NCBI GenBank assembly: GCA_964529975.1
Contig: CAZGXW010000016.1
Location: forward strand, 1 to 45,164
From: JADFMN01 sp964529975
Lineage (GTDB): Bacteria > Armatimonadota > Fimbriimonadia > Fimbriimonadales > Fimbriimonadaceae
Direction: 5' to 3'
DNA length: 45,164 nt
The position numbers and the translations under genes were made by a program. Position 1 is the stretch's first letter; the number at the start of each line of letters is the position of its first letter. Shown here piece by piece: positions 42,292 to 45,164 of the stretch. Under the pieces are notes generated by a model. The model saw only the letters and a list, made by a program, of their open reading frames with translations. It made no database searches and had not been told where the DNA came from.

Positions 42292-42873
42292 TTAGGCCTT
42301 CTTGCGTCGGAACCTGCGAGCGAGGCCGACGACGCCAAGGCCAAGCGCGACCATCGAGGTCGGCTCTGGAACAGGCGCGGTCGTGATCTTGAACTTCACG
42401 CCGTCGTTGAAGTAGTGGCAGTCCGGGTCGAAGCCAAAGCCGAACCGGTCGTTAGCCAGATACGTGTTCAAGTCGTCGATCAGCCCAAGTTGCGAGAACT
42501 TGAACTTCAAGTCGTATCCGTCATTGACGCCACCATTTGGGTCAGACCACGTTCCTATCTGCGTGCCTTGGCCAGCGAATGCGTTGCCACCGCCCTGGTC
42601 GTCCCAGAACGATTTGACACCGAGTTGCGGATTGTCGAGCAGGTGGACGTAAAGGATGTTGTCCTCGTCGTCCCAGTTCCAAATGTTGCGGATGCTGAGT
42701 TCGGCCTCGACGATCACTTCGTCGGCGGGCTTGTCCCAGTTGATCCCCCAAGTGTAATAGTAAAAGTGGTCGAGGTCGTTGAGGTCGGACGGGTTCGGCG
42801 TGAAGGTGTAGACCTCAGCGTTGGCCGAGGCGATCACTCCAAGCGCGGCAAGCGCGAGCACGAGGCGTTTCAT
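42292..42873 (-). CDS. PEP-CTERM protein, unknown domain
   Basis: A 193-residue protein with a signal peptide (MKRLVLALAALGVIASANA), a beta-rich domain with many Asp, Asn and Trp residues (SIRNIWNWDDEDNILYVHLLDN) and a C-terminal PEP-CTERM signal (PVPEPTSM, helix, RRFRRKKA). The body is not recognised; YVHLLDNPQLGVKSFWDDQ recalls calcium-bound adhesin-type folds. AGGAGA lies about 7 nt before the ATG. The exosortase needed for processing is not in the window. Confidence 0.87.
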   Translation of the reverse strand: MKRLVLALAALGVIASANAEVYTFTPNPSDLNDLDHFYYYTWGINWDKPADEVIVEAELSIRNIWNWDDEDNILYVHLLDNPQLGVKSFWDDQGGGNAFAGQGTQIGTWSDPNGGVNDGYDLKFKFSQLGLIDDLNTYLANDRFGFGFDPDCHYFNDGVKFKITTAPVPEPTSMVALGLGVVGLARRFRRKKA

Positions 42874-42975
42874 GGTCTTCTCCTGAGCGAAAGGCTCTTG
42901 CCCAGGAGGTGTGCCAAGGTTGGGCCAACCCTGGTCTGAGCCAAAAAACCCAGCACGATCGCGAGGGTAGTACGA

Positions 42976-43497
42976 CTAGGCCGTCCGTTCTTGCCACAAC
43001 TTCTGCAACAGCAGCGCCTGCCCGCCGTGATAAGACTCGTGCTGGATCACGTGCCCGAACACCCAACGCGCGGTGCGCAACTTCCCCCACCCTTCGATCT
43101 GCGTCTCCGGCGCGGGCCACTGCTTGACCGACTCCAAGACGCGCGCGCGATACTTGTCCTGCAGCGCGAAGTACCACGACAACGGCTCGGCGGGCGGCAC
43201 CGCCCACTTCCAATTGTCAACGTCGGTCTCGTCCCACTGGAACAACGCCCGCTCCTCGTCCGAGAACGTCCGCCCCAGCACATAGTTCTCCATCCAGAAC
43301 ACCTCGACGCCGACGATGTGCATCACCACCGCGCCGATCGAGTGCCCACCGGGGTACGCGGGCCACACCATCGCCTCGGCAGGAAGGTCTTGGTCCATCT
43401 CCAACCGCCACTCGTTCGTGCCGTCCTGCAAGATCGCGCACAACTGCCCGTACGGGTCTTGGTATCCAGGCAGCGGCGGCGCATCGATAAGTTCCAC
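42976..43497 (-). CDS. DinB-fold (YfiT/DinB_2-like) protein
   Basis: A 173-residue four-helix-bundle protein of the DinB superfamily. The metal-binding His positions are visible in VVMHIVGVEVFW and in HVIQHESYHGGQ. Family members can be metal-dependent transferases (for example bacillithiol or mycothiol S-transferases) but most have no known function. GTG start at 43497, 6 nt after TAGAAT on the minus strand (43509-43504). A decayed copy of its 5' end occurs near 44541. Confidence 0.85.
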   Translation of the reverse strand: MELIDAPPLPGYQDPYGQLCAILQDGTNEWRLEMDQDLPAEAMVWPAYPGGHSIGAVVMHIVGVEVFWMENYVLGRTFSDEERALFQWDETDVDNWKWAVPPAEPLSWYFALQDKYRARVLESVKQWPAPETQIEGWGKLRTARWVFGHVIQHESYHGGQALLLQKLWQERTA

Positions 43498-43503
43498 CCA
43501 CGC

Positions 43504-43531
43504 ATTCTATTCCCATTTTCCGGGATAGAAT
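43504..43531. promoter_or_regulatory. Dyad-symmetric divergent promoter
   Basis: ATTCTATtCCC (43504-43514) and GGGATAGAAT (43522-43531) form a near-perfect inverted repeat around a 7-nt loop. Each end is a TAGAAT -10 element, 6 nt from a start codon on its own strand (43497 minus, 43538 plus), so the -35 of one promoter overlaps the -10 of the other. Confidence 0.5.
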
Positions 43532-43537
43532 CTTGTT

Positions 43538-44104
43538 ATGAATCGCCTGCTCGTACCCGTGGCCATGATCGTCGCCGCCGTGTGCATGGCGCAACGCTCG
43601 CCGACCGGCACCACCAACCGCACGATGCTCGCCATGATGCCCGACGTCAAGAAGGAACTGAAGGTCACGAAAGACCAGGACAAGAATATCCAGGCCGCGA
43701 TGAAGGAGATGCAGGAGAAAGCGCAGAGCGGGCAGATCAGGATCGACCTCAGCGACCCTATGGCTTCGTTCGACATCGACATGGGCCCGATCCTCGACGA
43801 CGCACAGAAGGTGCGGCTCGAAGAGCTCTACGCGCAGTACAACGGCGGCTTCGCGCTCGCTGACCCGAAGTTCGTCATCGCGCTGGCGATCAACGAAGAG
43901 ACGCTGGCGAAGATCAAAGCGATCAAAGCCACCGCCGCGCGCGAGCTGCCGCAGATGCTGATGAACGCCCGCTCCGCCAGCGCCGCAAAGGAAGCCGACA
44001 AAAAGCGCGAAGAGTTCTCGCTCCAAATGCTCGCGCTCCTCACCGACGAGAAGAAGGCGAAGTTCGAAACGATGAAGGGCAAGCCGTTCAAGTTTAAGGT
44101 GTGA
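43538..44104 (+). CDS. Secreted helical protein, unknown function
   Basis: A 188-residue protein with a signal peptide (MNRLLVPVAMIVAAVCMA) and a Lys/Glu-rich, mostly helical mature part, with MMPDVKKELKVTKDQDKNIQAAMKEMQEK near the N-terminus. The pattern of an LTxxQ-like start and repeated charged helices recalls CpxP/Spy-type periplasmic chaperones, without a convincing full match. TAGAAT (43526-43531) lies 6 nt before the ATG, so the message may be leaderless. Confidence 0.65.
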   Translation: MNRLLVPVAMIVAAVCMAQRSPTGTTNRTMLAMMPDVKKELKVTKDQDKNIQAAMKEMQEKAQSGQIRIDLSDPMASFDIDMGPILDDAQKVRLEELYAQYNGGFALADPKFVIALAINEETLAKIKAIKATAARELPQMLMNARSASAAKEADKKREEFSLQMLALLTDEKKAKFETMKGKPFKFKV

Positions 44105-44122
44105 CGTGCCCGCCATCGAGAA

Positions 44123-44461
44123 ATGACGAGCGTGACGTGGATTGCCTTGTTCCTGGTACTCGCAACTTGTTTGGCATGCAGCCAGTCGGGCCCTGAGCCA
44201 GTCTCAGATCGAGACGAGGCACTGCTGACCGGAATGATGCGACCAAAGCAGATTCCAGCGGACTGGGAAGGCGAGCCCCTGCCAGACAATAAGGGTTGGC
44301 GGTGGTTCGACCCGTCTAACCGAGGAAACTGTGTACGGATCTATCGAGGCGATCCGAATGCCGCGGACCCTATTGACCGCGACACGTATGTTGTTGTGAC
44401 AAAGGACGGGGAAATCATTGATCGCGAAGGCCGGCCCACAGGAGAGTTTCTCTCCGATTAG
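44123..44461 (+). CDS. Small lipoprotein, unknown function
   Basis: A 112-residue protein with a lipoprotein-type N-terminus (WIALFLVLATCLAC, Cys at about 19). The mature part has KGWRWFDPSNRGNCVRIYRGDPNAADP and ends TKDGEIIDREGRPTGEF, a layout I associate with small domains found at the C-terminus of polymorphic toxins and related secreted proteins; I cannot confirm this without a search. It starts 18 bp after the preceding gene on the same strand. Confidence 0.6.
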   Translation: MTSVTWIALFLVLATCLACSQSGPEPVSDRDEALLTGMMRPKQIPADWEGEPLPDNKGWRWFDPSNRGNCVRIYRGDPNAADPIDRDTYVVVTKDGEIIDREGRPTGEFLSD

Positions 44462-44540
44462 ACTGGTGCTTGCTGGGAAACCCCTTACCCAAGCACCTCG
44501 AAGAGGGATGGGGATTCTGCGCCGACGCACGGCCTCCCCA

Positions 44541-44600
44541 CGCCGATCGAGTGCCCACCTACGGCGCGGCGTCAATCAGTTCCATCCGCGCAGTGTATCC
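44541..44600 (-). pseudogene. Decayed partial copy of the DinB gene start and promoter
   Basis: On the minus strand, ATGGAACTGATTGACGC (44585-44569) parallels the DinB start GTGGAACTTATCGATGC. After a few codons a TAG ends the frame, and the sequence then jumps to GGTGGGCACTCGATCGGCG (44559-44541), a 19-nt exact match to 43350-43332 inside DinB (the GGHSIG codons). About 130 bp of DinB between the two parts are missing. A TACACT -10 element (44597-44592) survives 6 nt before the ATG, as in the parent. Confidence 0.6.
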
Positions 44601-44617
44601 CCTGCTATGATGACGCA

Positions 44618-45164
44618 TTGAAGTATTTCCTCGAAGTCTATCAAGCATGGCGTTGGGACGAAACCGACGAGGAAGCAGCTGAGTCGCTCAAGCGACTTGA
44701 AACAGCATGCCAGGCGTATGAGCAACGGATCTCCTTCATTGCCGACAGGTTGCCGCCTGAAGTCGTCGCTATTGCTGATGCCTTCCACGTTGATGACGCA
44801 GTCGTTGCAACACTCTTGTTTGACCGACGCTCATCGAACATTCAACTTGTGCTACGGTGCGGCAACATTCCGGATGGTTACTTCGATCTAGTGCTCAGTT
44901 ACGAACAAGCCGAAATGGAGCCAGCTCATGAGCACACTCTGCGTCGAATCGCAATGGAGACCGTGGGCGGTATGCAGACCTTTCACGAGTGCTATTGCCA
45001 TGAGATCGACTTCCTTCCCGATGCGAGGATTGAGCATCGGCTAATCTTCCATGACGCGGATTGGTTCGCCATCCGTTGTCAGGGGCTCAGCGTGCAACGC
45101 CAAGAACGCCCGAACAGGGACATTCCGCCGCTTTCAGAGCGAGTGCACGAAGTCAGTGGCGATG
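44618..45164 (+). CDS. Uncharacterised protein, partial (DUF4085-like)
   Basis: An open frame from TTG 44618 runs to the right edge without a stop (182 codons seen). The start MKYFLEVYQAWRW is followed by helical, acidic sequence (DEEAAESLKRLETACQAY, then RISFIADRLPPEVVAIADAF) and a beta-rich part (FDRRSSNIQLVLRCG, EIDFLPDARIEHRLIFHDADWFAI). The beginning MKYF plus a two-domain layout resembles DUF4085 proteins. TATGAT (44606-44611) lies 6 nt before the TTG, the same spacing as many other starts here, which supports this unusual start codon. Confidence 0.55.
   Translation, partial: MKYFLEVYQAWRWDETDEEAAESLKRLETACQAYEQRISFIADRLPPEVVAIADAFHVDDAVVATLLFDRRSSNIQLVLRCGNIPDGYFDLVLSYEQAEMEPAHEHTLRRIAMETVGGMQTFHECYCHEIDFLPDARIEHRLIFHDADWFAIRCQGLSVQRQERPNRDIPPLSERVHEVSGD

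Overview
The window is a GC-rich (about 60% by eye), densely packed bacterial chromosome segment from a draft or metagenome-type assembly: one run of exactly 100 N (6957-7056) marks a scaffold join. Three proteins end in PEP-CTERM sorting signals. Together with many secreted beta-propeller, DUF2330, DUF4382 and CBM9-like proteins and the style of gene starts, this suggests a Gram-negative-type environmental bacterium. Armatimonadota (Fimbriimonadia-like) is my best guess, with Planctomycetota as the alternative. That placement is inference from gene content, not from a marker gene search.

Layout. 1-4.1 kb: truncated haemoglobin, exported MsrA, an MFS exporter, IspG and a small VOC protein. 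4.1-16 kb: a run of accessory enzymes (CBM9-like protein, PlsC-type acyltransferase, a gap-broken intradiol-dioxygenase-like lipoprotein, M24 peptidase, an overlapping GNAT + nitrilase pair, amidase, beta-lactamase-family hydrolase, small membrane proteins). 15.9-17 kb: a thioredoxin-like exported protein whose frame is interrupted by one TGA, followed at the right distance by a stem-loop that fits the bacterial SECIS consensus; this is the best candidate for something new. 17-29.9 kb: DUF2330 protein, TPR protein, PPK2, S9 peptidase, two PEP-CTERM proteins, a DRY-repeat secreted protein, an acyl-CoA dehydrogenase and an 866-residue BNR/VPS10-like propeller. 30-31.8 kb: a MocR/GntR regulator with a palindrome upstream. 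31.9-37.4 kb: the housekeeping block ffh-rpsP-khpA-rimM-obg-nadD-rsfS plus a TPR/membrane protein, tightly spaced and all on +. 37.4-39.6 kb: a minus-strand set encoding a pseudouridine synthase, RadC and a translin-family protein. 39.6-45.2 kb: an ATP-grasp-like protein, a DUF2784-like membrane protein, a DUF4382 lipoprotein, a third PEP-CTERM protein, a DinB-fold protein, a secreted protein, a small lipoprotein, a decayed copy of the DinB promoter/start region and an unfinished gene at the right edge.

Expression style. Many starts lie 6-9 nt after a TANNNT hexamer, with no room for a ribosome binding site, which suggests leaderless mRNAs; several exported proteins instead have a clear purine-rich Shine-Dalgarno. 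Convergent genes commonly overlap at their 3' ends by 4-24 bp. I found no tRNA, rRNA, CRISPR array, insertion sequence or prophage.
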